Shown: positions 1 to 13,300, counted from the stretch's first letter. The stretch is DNA of 64,000 bases from Oryzias latipes (GCF_002234675.1 NC_019859.2:10629983-10693982), one strand, 5' to 3'. Numbers and translations: made by a program. Notes: generated by a model from the letters alone, not told the origin.

Positions 1-159
1 TGACTCCATCTGAAAGAGTCTGTTGTAGTCCGAGCAGACGGAGAGATAAAAGGCAGCAAGACAGAAAGATGGATGAGATATTTGGGAGAAGAGAGTGCGA
101 AATTTGTTGATTTATTACTTATTCCTCCTGTCTGTCATTTCAACTTTTACTGGCTTATT

Positions 160-209
160 GTTTTCTCAACAACACGTAAAAGTGGGCTTTTACGTGTTGT
201 TGAGAAAAC
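160..209. repeat. Perfect 23-bp inverted repeat with 4-nt loop
   Basis: The left arm 160-182 and right arm 187-209 are exact reverse complements over 23 bp, separated by TGGG. The arm core is CAACAACACGTAAAAG. A transcript from either strand would fold into an unbroken 23-bp stem. No gene overlaps it. Perfect arms imply either recent origin or maintenance. Confidence 0.9.
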
Positions 210-2299
210 TGGTGGACTTCATCATTGTCCACATGGAGATTATTTTCAAGCAGCTGATCATAGCTGACATTAAAACTTTTAACTGGATGTATTACAATTT
301 TAAAAGGCTGTAAATGAATTCTACAGCTGGCCAGAGAAATAGTCCTCATAAATTGATGTGACGCAGCCCAAAGACATTTATTTTTGCCATATTCACATTT
401 TAATTCTCCCAAACTCTTCATAAATAAAATCTGAAGTCTTGAGGATTTTGGCTCCTCCATTAACTTTTTACTTCGATCATCCGCCCTCCAAATCCAGACA
501 TATTTCACAAATGAATGATGTTTACGTCATTATATTGATTCTGTTTTTAGGAAGCTAAACCTAAATGATCTGTCTTTCTGATGATAACATGACGTCCCTC
601 TTAAATGAGTCAAATCAGGTTCATTTTTTTGGATGTTATTGTGGAATTCCGTAATAGACAAAATAAAAATAAAGAGATCAGATATTCATGCAGAAACTTT
701 CCAGCCTGTGTTTTTGTCCGTGTGTGTGTGTGAGAGAGTTGTTTACAGCGGGGTGAGCTCTCATGTGAGCACTCGCTGCACATGAGGGGAAACATTCAGC
801 TAGAACACATTCAGGATGTTACCAGAAAGTCCATTATTCACATCACTGATTTCTAGTAAAAACGTTTGAGTTTTTGTTTTCTATTTTTTTTTCTTTTTAA
901 AAATATATGTCCTATTTTAAATGTCATATATCAAGTCTCATGGGTGACATTTGAAGTTTTATCAAAAGCTTAAACTTCCAGTGAAAAGAAAATCTTTGAA
1001 TGACTTAAATATTTTTTGTAAAATTTCCCCAAAACCAATTTTTTGACAAAGGTTTGAGCAAAAAGGATCATTATACTGTTTCAACATGTTTTGTTAAGTA
1101 AACACACAAAAAAGGAGTAGTAAAAAAAAAAAATAATAAAAAGGTACAGAAAGGGTTGAAAACTGATCATAAATAGAGGACTTGATGAAGAAATGTCGGT
1201 GTAGTCTAAGTGCTGGGTGTGCTTATCCAGGAATGAGTCCAGGTGAGCTTACGGGAAGCAGGGAGCAGGTGGTGAGCGGCAACGGCAGCAGTGAAATGAG
1301 GAAAAGACACTGGGACTGAGGGAGTGAATCCCCCAGAGAAAAGCTGGACAAAAGCTTCACCATAATAGGCAGCTAATGGTATGTAAATTATTACCCGTCT
1401 CCACTTAAACATCAGACTCTGAAATAACTGCAAAAACGAACAAACTTTCCTCCTTCAGTTCCAAAAGTTCATGCATGACAAGGCAAAATGAATTAACAAA
1501 TAGACACTCATCCAGTTAGTGGAGAACTTTAAGAGCATTTTGTCCCAAACTTGACCCTCCGGCAGCACCGTAGCACGAAAAAAGAGGAAATCAGTCAGTC
1601 AATTTCTAAAATCAATGATGTGAAGTGTCTAAAGTTTGTGTTTTTACTGAAAGTTTGAGGGATCCTGTGCCACTGCTTAACTCTTGAACACCTTTTGATT
1701 TTCTAGACCAAATTCACAATCATGCAGAGGATTTGTTGTGAAATTTAGCTGAGACTCTTGTAGGAGTCAGCTTGAACTGCCATGTGCTGCAGTTGTAAAT
1801 GTGAAACGAATGTTTAAACATTTGTTGGCATTAACTGAGAATGAGAAACTGTACATGGTGTATAAATAAAACTAAAATCTGTTGCTTAACAATATTTCCA
1901 AGACAGTTAAATTATTTGAAAAATGTTAGATTAGATGAGCAAACTTGATTCCTGCAGTGATGACGGGGGATCAAAAATAAAGTGAAATGCGAGTCCCCAT
2001 TGATGTCTACCATCATTTGAATGGATTCAATACAGAGATTTCATGACAAAGTGAAACATTTTGACTTTAAACAGGTTTCAATTGGTATTCTTGCTGACCC
2101 AAGTACTGCACAAATGTTTCCACTTCTTCCTTCACTTATGTGGGAAATCTTTCATTATCACTTGGTTTCTTGCTGAGCGTTTGATGGAAGCTGACGATGG
2201 ACGCCTCTTATTTAAAGTCAAATCCTTTTTCTCTAAAAGTTTGAGAAAATTACACCCAAAAATACGAATTTTAGGCCTTTTGGCCCCATTGTAGAAACA

Positions 2300-2406
2300 A
2301 AGCCTTTAGCCACAGGTTATTGGGATGTAACAGTGAGGGGCCACACTGTTACATCCCAATAACTTGTGGATAAAGGCTTTATTGGGATGTAACAGTGTGG
2401 CCCCTC
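2300..2406. repeat. Two overlapping, mutually exclusive hairpins
   Basis: Arm 2300-2335 pairs with 2344-2379 over 36 bp with two mismatches and an 8-nt loop. A second pairing, 2335-2360 with 2381-2406, is perfect over 26 bp with a 20-nt loop. The middle arm is shared, so the two stems compete. All three arms share the core ATTGGGATGTAACAGTG or its complement. It could be a nested or rearranged MITE end; no gene is attached to it. Confidence 0.85.
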
Positions 2407-2686
2407 AAAGCCCCTGGGGTAAATGGAGCAGACGTAAACAAGGAAAGAGGAGTTGGTACCAAACAGTCTCAACTAATAAAAGCTGAATGATGCCATTAAT
2501 CAAATTTAAATCTATTTTTTTCTCTGTGGCATTTATACATTCCAAACATTGCTGTTCAAAAAAATAATTTAAAAAAATCAAAATCAAATTTCAACATATT
2601 TATTTGTATTGCACTGTTCCTGCTACAAAGCATCTCAAAGTGCTTAATAGCAAGATAACCAAAAAAATACTTCTACTTCCCTCTAG

Positions 2687-3180
2687 CACTGGCATAGGCA
2701 AACTATGGCCTGGGGGCCACAACTATTGAATGTGGCCCGCCAAACTGGAATAAATAACATTGATAATTCTTGTTTTTTTTCCCCCCCAGTAATTCTGGTG
2801 CACTACAAATACATTGACCTTTTAAGTGCAGAAAATCATTCTGCATTCACGAGGATTTGATGTTTTTCTGACGTTCCGATAATTCCAACACCTCACAAAC
2901 TCACCATTCTCTAAATATGTGTTTTTCCCTGAGGGACATCAATCCAAAATGTGAACAAAAGAAATATTCCATGCATTTAAAAAAAAAAAAACCTCCAAAA
3001 TGTTCAGCTTTAAAAGATATGTATTAATTTTTAATACATTTTTTGGTGTGTTCTGGTCCAGATTCTATTTCTCTCTCTTATAAAAACACCCCATGCATTT
3101 GCTCCTGGCTCTGTCCTTCTGTCAAATTTGGGAACCTTTTGTGCCCTAAGAGTCAAAAAGTTTGCCCACGCCTTAGAGAA
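2687..3180. mobile_element. Putative non-autonomous hAT-like element
   Basis: The left end reads CACTGGCATAGGCAAACT and the right end, complemented, reads GGCGTGGGCAAACT, giving imperfect terminal inverted repeats about 490 bp apart. The left interior carries a 'ggccacaa...tggcccgcc' segment typical of short hAT-derived repeats in fish. There is no transposase frame. A target-site duplication is suggested by CTCTA-like flanks but is not clean. Family assignment is inference. Confidence 0.45.
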
Positions 3181-6100
3181 CAATGGATTTAACCAACAAC
3201 CTAAAATACGGAACAAGGTGTTTAAAGTCAATCCATGCATTTTTTACTTGTCTTTACAGACCCTAATAGAGCCTATTTTTATTTGTCTTTTAATCAATTG
3301 ACGACTAAATCAATCACTTTTGTTTTTTTTGAAAATTATGGCCAATACTTTTTAAAATTTCAATTGAAAGGTATAAAAATGTGGAAAACTTGTGGTGAAA
3401 ACATTTGAAGTGAAACTTCCTAGGATGCTGTGGAGAGCAACGCTGGCATGTTTTACCAAACTGGCTGTAATGCATAATGATCATTTGGTTGTGTTCTACA
3501 GGGTTTGTGATTTGTTGCAAAAAGGAGAGAAAAAAGTTTGAATGTTGCACTTTAACATCTTAAGACCCGAGCTAATGTTTGAGCTAACCCTCTACACATA
3601 CAGTCACAGGGCTCTGGTTAAGTAGTCAAGTCAACTTTATTTATAAAGCGCTTTAAAAACAGTAGAGGCTTACCAAAGTGCTTAACAATGAAAGATAAAA
3701 CAAAAGTAGAAATAACTACTGTGGTGATTTAACCCAAAATGTAATGCATGTGGTTGTTGGGTCTTAAGAGGTTAAAGTGACCAGAGAGAGTTAAAAAAAA
3801 AACCAGCTTGAAATTGTATAGAAATAGATAAATCAGACACAAATCTATACCCCACACAGACAGAACAGTCCAGGGGGTGTTTTCTCCGCAGTGTGGCCCG
3901 GCCTTCCCCAGCAGGCCTCAGCTCCTGAGCGGAGCTGAGCTCCACACAATGCTCCACTGTCCCCCTCCGAGCTGCTTCACAGCTCCACAACAGACAACAG
4001 CTCATTATGGAATCAAAGATCCCCCAGCCTCGGCTCCCAGCGCCTGAAACCCGTCCCCTGCTGAGCACCGTCCCTGGCCCTGGTCGCACAGCCCGAGGCC
4101 GCAAACAGCCAGTAAGGCCGGAGAGGGCACGCATGTACACTGGGGTGTTACACACATGAAAGCACGTGAGCACACTCACACACTTAACCTACAAAAAAAC
4201 TGAACACACCATCTCATAGGCAGGATGCTAGTCAGCCATTAAGGACCTCATCAGAGGTCGCAGAGGTCACACAGCTGCTCTCATCTCCACTGCTGATGAC
4301 AGGGTGATGTGACGATGCGGATAATTAACCAGCGCCAGAAATTAGCCATGAAGGAGGATGGGGGTCCAGCAGGAGCAGCTCAATAAATCATTTTCTTTTT
4401 AGAAAGAAAAAAAAACTTGGTGCATTTCAGAAAAACCCAAAAGAGAAAGAGAAGCTGAGTAAAAGTAGAAAATCAATTCATACAAAACATGTACCCCCAT
4501 CGGAATCTGTCACCTCCTGGCTGTAGTCTCAGTCCTGCAACTTTTATTTACATATAAGTGTTTAATGTTTTATTGATTTCTGTTTGAAACATGACAGAAC
4601 AATTTTAAAAACAGTCATTTGTAAGAAAGTTAAAGGCGTATCGGCTTTTCTTTTTAGAAAATAAAGTTCCTGATCTAATGCTAGATGCACAGTCCATTTC
4701 TTTTGCTATAGAATTCAGATTTTATATTTTCAAAATAAAATAAATATTTCCATGACCAATCTAGCAAACATGGATTGGCAGTATCAACAATCAAAACTAG
4801 GAAAAAGCTGTGTGTCTTCTTTTGTATTTGTCTGTCATGAATGGTTTTCACAAGAATTTTGTTAAATGTCAAACCTCCAATGAACACGCAGGGCTGAAAG
4901 TAAGTCGATACAGTCCAGTACTGGTTGGAAGCTCAGCTTGGCAGCACTTTACTGCTGCCAAGTTCATGCTATAGTTTTAGCGTCTCTGGTTTTTAGTGTC
5001 GTATGATCGCTACAAAATGTCATCTATGGCCCTCTCTCCCCTCCTGTTATCCCCTAATTCTGTCGCTTCCCTAAACAATAGTTATGAGCCGACTGTTTGG
5101 AGTTAAAGACAAGAGCCGGCCCCTTTATGGGAGCCGTGTTCCTTTAAAAAAATAAACAATTCATTTACTATCAAGCAGCGTAGGCATATTTTAATGGAAG
5201 TTGGAGGTTGGTTAGTTCGCAACGTGACAAGAAAAACATTTAATGTATTCTACAGTTTCCTGAACACTATTGTGCAATGATAGAAGTGAAACATGCAACA
5301 AAAACATGATTTTATATTTAAAAAGTCAATGTAAAAAGAACAATGCAGGGAAAATTGTTCAGGAGGAAGATCGCAAGTGAGGATGAAGATGAACAATCTG
5401 AAATCAGTAAAGGAGAAGAAGAGAATGAGAATGCGGTGCATTTTCTGCATTTATCAAGTTCTTTAATACAATAATCAATTGAAATGTTTTTTTTTCCACA
5501 AAGGCCTATCTACATTTTTATTTACAGCCAAGATTTATTCTCAAATGCGTTTATCTAAATTAGTCTTGTGAGGATTCATTTTAACAAGGATTTGTTTCAT
5601 ATCCTAATTTGTGGTCGCTGAACCGATTCATAGTCGATATTTGTTTATTTTGAGCGATCCGATTCATTGACCTAAAATCGATCAAGGACATCTTTAGCCA
5701 AAACTTCAACCGGTGTGACTCAGAACTTTTTCAGATTCCTTGAATTTCTTGCAAGATAATAAAGTGAAAATTAAATATGTTCACAAACAAACAAGTAAAA
5801 TTTATAGTAAATCCATTCACATTTTAGTGTCCTTAAGTTCAGCCCAATGTTTTTTTTTCCACATCCAAATAATCCAAAGAGAACATTATTAGAACATTCT
5901 AGCACACTGTATGGTCACATCTTTGCTAAATTCAAAGTGTTTCCACATATTGGACTGTGACGATGGATTGATCATTTTTTTGCTGACATCACGTGTGTGT
6001 TGTCTGCTGCTGAACCAAAGACGTCCTATGTTTAAATTGAGAGCAGAGTATGCGTCACAGGACTTCGGGTGGCTCACAGTGGTGTCGGTGTTCAGCCACA

Positions 6101-7334
6101 TGGTGGAGCCCGTACAACAGCTAGAGAATCCATCTTCCAGAGTCAGATGGATTTCAACGTCTTTTTTCATGTCTTTTTCTATGATTTCATTCATCTAAGG
6201 TTGTTGTGAGTCCGTCGTGTATTTATGTCTCTTTTCCAACATAGCTCTAATGCCATGTGGAGATGATGGATGAGAGCTGGGATTTCAACCAGTTTACATG
6301 GTTTCTGAGGTCCCTGCTGGCTAAAAGGTCATAAAAACTGAATTCAATAAATAACGGTTGATCATTATGGACTTAACTTTTAAATTGGAAGTGTGTATTT
6401 TGCACCAACGCATCATTAGTTAATTTATGGAGACAGGAAAACTGGACAGCATTAACTTACCTGGATGGTCTGTTCAATTGGCTGCTTACGCATAAAGCTA
6501 ACCTTATATAAAGTGTAAAGAAAAAAAAAAGCCACATGTGTGTTCCATTAATTGAAATACAATTAGCCTCACAGCTGATTTTTTTCTTCCATTTTTCTGA
6601 TTATTAAAATTATCATATTAGTCATGAAATATTAGGCATATCTAAAATTGTTAGAAGCTCCAGTCCAAAAATCTGACAAACTTAATAATAACATGGTGAC
6701 AGTAAAAAAGTTTGCACATACCACTTTGGTTTAATGGCTGTTTTTGGCATCCAAAGCAGTTTTTTATTTTGCTTTTTTATTTTTTATATTAGTGTTAAAA
6801 TTAAAGTGTTTTTCACATGCATAAACCTGGCTCGGTCTTTAAAAACATTGAAAAGAATTTAAAATAAATGTTTAAAAGAAATCATAAGTCATAAAAGGAA
6901 ATTAAAACAATAAATAAATGTCAACACATGCAAAACATTTGAAGATTGCATTATTTATTCATATTGATCAGAATTTATCACTTAAAGTTTATCTGTATAT
7001 TATGTGGTATTAATTTAAAAGTTTAAAACATTATTTACAAAAAACCTTCAGCATTCCGCAGTGACGACTTGTTGTAGATCACATGCAAGCCATACCATAT
7101 TCAAATACGTCAATTTTCTTTTGTAAATTAAGAGAATAACATGTTCAGGAGGAGAAAAATGTGTTTTACACATGCTGATGCTACCTTCGGAGATGTTTAT
7201 GTCACACGTGTTACACGAGCCATAGCACATGACAAACGTGTTATGGCTCAGAAAATTATCTTTACTTAACCCTTTATTACTTTGAGTTGATGCACAAAGA
7301 GGAAAAAAGGTGGAAGTAGAGTCATCACTGCTGA

Positions 7335-10325
7335 TCAAACTCCTGACTCTCTGCTGATGTATAAAGGTAAGGTGGGCTGTATTCTGTCCAGGCTGATCTG
7401 ATTCTCTGTGTCTAAAACACACAACATCTCTACAGCTTGCTCCTTCACAAACGTCCCTTTAAAATCTAAGTGAGCATCGTCTCTGATCGTCACGTCCCTG
7501 CTGCTTCTCAGGGTTAGTCCCTCTGTGTCCTTCTTTGCATTCTCGTCATCTGCGTTGTCTCCACAGCACAACGCCACCTCGTTTTCGTAGCAGAATGCGC
7601 TGGGGGAGTGGGAGCCTTGCAGGTGTCGGGCCAGTCTTGGGACAAACAGAGACGGGGAGCGAGAGTAGCTGGAACTGGAGGTTGAGGACTGCCCACTTCG
7701 ATCCTTCATCTGGCTCAGTTCCCTGGCACTGCACTGAGGCGTCGATGGCACTTCGTAGGTCTTATGGAAGCGGGAGTAGTCCACATGGTATCTGTCACCC
7801 TTTTCAAACACGACAGGATCAAAGCGGTGACCCCAAAGGATCTCTCTGGCTAAGTAGGAGCTACGAGCCTGTGTGGTCATTGCTGTTGCTTCCACCATCC
7901 CTTCTAGGATGACCACAATCTCAAAGTCTTCCTTCTGAAGGTCACTGCGACTCAGGTTGTACAGGGGACTGTTCTTGTTGATCTCGTGCACAACCACCAG
8001 CGGCGACACAAGGAAAAGTCTATCCAGGCCGTCATCGTAGCCAACGTCAATGTCTGTTTGTTCTATAGGGAGGTACTCGCCCTCCGCTGTCACATACGGC
8101 CTGATGAGCTGAGCACGCACATGGGCCTCCACGATGTGGCTCTTGCGCATGTTCCCCAGGCGCCACATGAGACACAGCTTTCCGTCCCGTAGAGCGATGA
8201 CGGCATGATGCGAGAACAGTAAGGTCTGTGCCCTCTTTTTGGGCCGCACCATCTTTGCCATTATGGTTCCAATCATGAAGGAATCAATGATGCAGCCCAC
8301 AATAGACTGGACCACCACCGTCAGAACAGTGATGGGACATTCCTCTGTGACACACCGGAAACCATACCCAATAGTGGTCTGGGTCTCTATGGAGAAGAGG
8401 AATGCCCCTATGAAACCCTGGATGTGGAGAATGCACGGCCGCCACTCGTCTTTTGCCTTATCTGTCGTCCTTGGAGGATCCTCATCCTGCACAGGGATGT
8501 GCAGGTCAAAGTCCCCATGAGCTAATGCTACACCCCAGAATATTAAGCCAAAGAGGAGCCAAGACAGAAGGAAGGTAGTGGTGAAGATGAGCAGCAAGTA
8601 GCGCCAGCGTATGTCCACACAGGTGGTGAAAATATCAGCCAAGTATCGTTGAGGTTTACCCTCCATGTTGTTGAAAACTACATTGCACTGGCCGTTCTTC
8701 TTCACAAAGCGGCTGCGCGTCTGACTGCTGACCAGATCCAGCTCCAGATCACACAACGGCGAAGCACGGCAGCTGTTGTGGGCGATGGGCTTTGTTATCC
8801 TCAGAGCCAAAGCCCCGGGTCCTTCCTCACTTGTCAGACACTCCCCTCCGCCACCTCCTTCCTCACCTCGCATGCAGGCCGCTGATAAGGTCTGCTGAGT
8901 CAGAGGACTGTGGCCATTGTGGAGGCCCAAGGTGGAGATCTTCAGGGCATCTTCATCAGTGGAAACGATGCTGTATCTGAGAAAGAGACAGGGAAAATGG
9001 ACAAAACGATCCTTGAAGATTCCATTGATCATCATTTAACACATGAATAAATAACACTGTAGACTTAATATAGCAGACTTACAGTTCAGAATCTTAATCA
9101 CCGGCTTTTTGTTTTCAAAAAAAGTATCATCAAAAAACAACAACATGTGTTTACTTTGCTTTAACAATTATGCAAATTTAGTAGACTTGGATGGAATCTG
9201 AAGCTAAAACAGTTCAGAGCTTTAGAAGCAGGTGACCAGATGAGAAAAAAAGTGAAAATTCAGATAATCTGCAACAACTATCTTCTGGAATTCCTGTTTG
9301 TGAATCTCCAATGAGCCAATCTTTACTTTATTAGCACATACGACTCGTGTAAAACTAAATTAAAGACTGGTTAGAGGAACGCGCGGGACTTTTGTGGCCA
9401 TTAAAAACAAATTGTTAAGTATTTGTTGTAGTTTATTTCATTACATAAACACAACAGACGAATCCTACAACTGCAGGGTAGAAATAAAAAAAAAAATAAA
9501 GATTTTCTGTGATCTCAGAGATATTTAAATTGCTGTCAGGGTGCAGAAAGAAACCAAATCGATAAGGAATTTTAGGACTTCGTCTTGTCCTTCATACCTT
9601 TTTGGCCTCTGTTTCTTACTGTCCTCAATGTATTTTCACAAATCTGGAGAACTTTGTAAAGGGGTTGGTGACATACAAAACTAAACTGTGACTCGCTGAT
9701 AACAAGGAAGAGATTTTTATACATTTAAACATGTTTACAAATCGAAGAAAAAAGTCTAGTCCAAAGTCATCAAATCTGTGCAGCATTATTTTAACGTGAT
9801 TCCAAGATTTTTGTTGCTTATTTTCACATTTTAGATTTTCCCGCTCTGACAGCACAAACTGCTGCATCTAAATGAAACACAACATTTACGGGAATTACGT
9901 TGCAGGAAACCAACAAACTGTTAAAAGAAATCCATTTTTCCACTGTGTAAGATCAGTCACTTTGCAATAGTGTAAATATCTGTTTTGCAATAATTTTCAT
10001 CAAACCCAGGCTTTGCATAGTTGGTGACCAACCAACAGGACAAACTGTGAACCAGCGACAACTGTAGGCTAAGGAAATGGTTTTAAGTAATGTCTGGTAA
10101 ACTGCCATGGTTTAGGAAACATTAATGAAGTCATTAGATGTTTAAAAGTTCCCTGAAGGGTGTTAGACATGTACCTATTTGTGGATGAATACATTCTCTG
10201 GGATTTTCAAAATAGATGTTCTGAAATGACATTGACAGGAAAAAGAAATAACCTAAAAAAAAAAATGCTTGTTGACACCGTTTACTATTCCACCTTCTTT
10301 ACCTGTTGACCCGCACCGCTCCCAT
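7335..10325 (-). CDS. kcnj4: Inward-rectifier potassium channel, Kir2 family (Kir2.3-like)
   Basis: Two coding exons join to 554 aa: 10303-10325 (MGAVRVN plus two bases, donor GTAAAG) and 7335-8976 (acceptor TTTCTCAG). The junction restores the Kir2 N-terminus VNRYSIVS. Visible: [11 protein letters not shown] at about 98-107; TM1 about 134-160; selectivity filter TIGYG at 209-213; TM2 about 225-250 with the rectification aspartate D239; PIP2-binding PKKR at 253-256; cytoplasmic acidic residues E308 and E370 at the Kir2 rectification positions; ER-export FCYENE at 469-474; C-terminal PDZ ligand ESGV. It is a plasma-membrane tetramer subunit that sets resting potential in excitable cells. [13 protein letters not shown] and the LDR..PTLPL C-terminus favour Kir2.3 over Kir2.1/2.2, as does linkage to triobp. 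It is longer than usual (430-445 aa) because of an insert at about 20-95 and a Ser-rich stretch at about 428-467. The start was chosen for its strong context (GCGCCATGG); in-frame upstream ATGs are weaker. The first coding exon reaches back to about 10481. Confidence 0.93.
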
Positions 10326-13300
10326 GGCGCCGGTGATCATCAGGCTGTGTCTGCAAGGGCAGTAATGTAGGTTGGGACGGGCAGTTCCAACCATTAACTT
10401 TCTGTTGCTGGACAGGGAGGCGGTGTAAGCTCAGATCTGTCTTGCATCGGCATTCAGCACGTCCTTCTCCTCATGCATTCTCTGCCAACAGAAGAAATTA
10501 ATTCAAAGCTTCTCACATTTGTTTTAAACATGTCACAAATGTTGCAGAAACATGAAATAACATTACAGATGTTTATTTAGTTTGGAATGACTAAAGTTTC
10601 CTACAACCAGACCAACCAGTGCGCCCTCACTCTTTTTGTTTTCCACCATTCATGCCCTTTATCCATAAATTCCTGTTGTGTGTTCTTTCCACATTAGACT
10701 TTCTCTGCTAAAAACACAAACAACAACACTTTTTCAGACATTTAAACATGCATATATGTGTGTTATGTGTCCTATTGAATGCATTTTTGTTTTGACATTT
10801 GTAGATGGCATTTAAGTTTATTTGAGTTGTTCAACATTGTTTGAATATTTTTCATTTCTTATATTTTAAGGTTATCAACCTAAACAACCTCATAGAATAA
10901 TATGAAATGAACAAAGAAATGAATGAGTTGATTCTGTTTCCTTAAGAAACTGGGCCTTTCAAGTTAGCACAGAGCTGGAGAAAGCAAAGACTTCGCTACC
11001 AGAACCATCGGATGTGAATAAAAAGGTTGGGAAACAACTGAACAGAAACTCTCCTAACTCAACACATTGAGTATTAGCAAGTGTCTCATTGACTTGTGCA
11101 TCTTAATTAACTGGAAAACCAAAGAAAAGTGTGTATGGATGGAGACAGGACAGTCTAGAGGATCTGAGTTGAAAAGAAGGTTTATGCCCAGTAGTGTGAG
11201 CCCTGTCAGCCACCGTACACTACCATAAAGTACCAAAATGATTTATTTTGCTCCCATTGCATTGGCCTTGAAAAGCTGAAACAGTCTTGACCGATGAACT
11301 GTTCAATGAGATTCCTTCACGCATAAAATAGGACCAGAACCTAACAGGTTACATGCAGAATGCACATGTGTGACAGCATTTTGGGTTTACCAGAGAGAAG
11401 GTGGAGAAAAGGAAAGTAAGATGGTAGATGTGCTAAACGGAAGTCACATATTATTGAAATACCAAAAGTTTTCTGTGAAGATTTGAACAAACAACAACCC
11501 AGTAAAACTCCTCAACAATACCAAAGATGATAGGAACCAAAAAGCCATTCCAAAAGGTTTGGTTTATGATCTCAATGTAAAGCAAATTCCAAAATACAAA
11601 TAAATAAAACTGAAATAATGTGTGCAGATTTAAACATGACGTTTGTTATTACACAGGAATCTCAAATGTGACCATGACATTTTTACAGGATCGTCAACAG
11701 CTGGAGAGAAGTGCGCAAGTTATGATATTTACTGTAAATGTCCTTACGTTAACCACTTTTATTCCAACTTTTCCAATTTTTTTAAATTTAATTATAGTAA
11801 AGTACTTGATCTGCAAGACCACGTGCATTTATAAACAAGCTAAGCATATTTTGAAGCTAGGAATGCTTCAAATGAATCAAGACTGCACCATATTGGAAGT
11901 TAAATCGAATCAGAACCTTGTGAAACTAAACTGAATCAGTTCGGCAAATTAGCAGTGATACCTGACCCATGTCAAAGACCAGTTTGCTGTACAATCAGAC
12001 CCAAAAAGACATCCATCAGACTTGGTCCGATGAATAGAAAGCATCAGGCAGGATCCTGCAGAGCACAGATTGCAGTACAATTGATGCTAGTTTTTCAGTT
12101 TCTCCATGATGATAGTAGCACTTTACTACAGTTGTTGTAACGCTGTCCAGTCATGCGTGCACAGCGTCCGTGTCCTCCATGTGTGTGGTGACGTTATCAG
12201 TTATGAATTCGTTTTTATCTGACTGTAAAAATTGACTTTTGGCGTGAGAGAAAGTGAAAATTGCTAGTTGCGTAGGTCTTGTGTGTGAAAGCTGGGGGCT
12301 CTGCTTAATGCAGGGAGCAGACCAGACAGTTTTGTGTAATTAAAGCCTATTGATCAGGTCCTTGCCCAGTGATTAGCCTTAGGCACCTTTAGGCCAACCA
12401 TTGGTGGAAAACTAGACAGGCAGGGGAAGGGACAGAGGTTTAAAAAAGAGATGAATAAGTGGTAATCCACTGTTCGAGGAACAATTGATCTGCTCTTTGG
12501 CCTGATGACAACGTTATGTCAGCAAGCTAGGGACCAGAAAAACCAGGGGGTTGCATAAGCAGCAGAAGGCAGTGCCGAGCAGAAAGGTCATTTATGTTTA
12601 TTTGAACAACTTTTCCTCATTGGAAAGACATCATAATAGAAGTTGAAATAAGTGGTGTTATTTTGACAAGTTTAGCGTCATAACTCAGTAACATCAAAAG
12701 CGGCAATACACACACAACTTGACTGTGATGGGACTCCTGTTACTTGCTTTGGGCACTGTGCAAACCCTCATGTGCCACAGACTGAGGACAGATGTTCTGG
12801 TATGGCTGCTTATTGGCTGGATGAAGGATGATGTTAGACTAGATAATCCCAAAGTGGCAGATGATTACATCAGTAAATCGCACAGCAGGGGGAGAGGGTC
12901 ATAGCACACACACTGCAAGGTTTTCTTGCAGATCTTAAGGCTAGAACATGCAGTTACTGGGGTCAATCCCAATATGTTTTTGTGATCTAAATGTAACCTA
13001 AAGCAAAAAACTTATTATTATTATTTTTTTTCTGGAAATTTGTCACTTGAATCTTTGCCTTAAACTGTATCCTTATTTTTTTTGTATTTAATCTGTTAAA
13101 ATGGCAAAAGTCTATTAACTGCTTTAAGAAAATTGTTGTGGTCCACCCTTTCAATTCTGGGCAGCAACTTTTTTTTTTAGCAGTTTCTGATGTTAACCCA
13201 TAAGAACCCATTGTGACATCAGTGTAACAGAAAAAAAACATCAGAAATGTGCTCTGTGAACCGCTTGGTCTGTGGTATATCCCACATCATTTTCATGTGA

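Larger units (their letters stand above)
1..7334. other. AT-rich intergenic region, 3' flank of kcnj4
   Basis: No protein-coding gene is supported here. The region holds a perfect palindrome (160-209), an overlapping hairpin set (2300-2406) and a hAT-like MITE (about 2687-3180). Short stretches at 2595-2660 and 3625-3700 read like the 'tttattta...agcgcttt...aaagtgctt' segments common in teleost dispersed repeats. Positions 3850-4380 are clearly more GC-rich than the surroundings but show no splice-bounded coding frame. The kcnj4 3' UTR must occupy part of the right end. A minus-strand AATAAA lies at 6954-6959 and is a possible poly(A) signal, but several other AATAAA-like strings are nearby, so the transcript end is not fixed. 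Confidence 0.6.

Noticed and set aside
3772-4179. 135-codon minus-strand open frame in the GC-rich stretch
   Set aside because: No family motif, low-complexity Arg/Gly/Ser content expected from GC-rich DNA, no splice signals.
5889-6198. Overlapping open frames of about 100 codons on both strands
   Set aside because: Each is the shadow of the other; neither shows a domain, signal peptide or splice context. Left uncalled.
7514-8885. Several plus-strand and alternative-frame open frames across the kcnj4 exon
   Set aside because: All are antisense or off-frame shadows of a conserved Kir2 coding exon.
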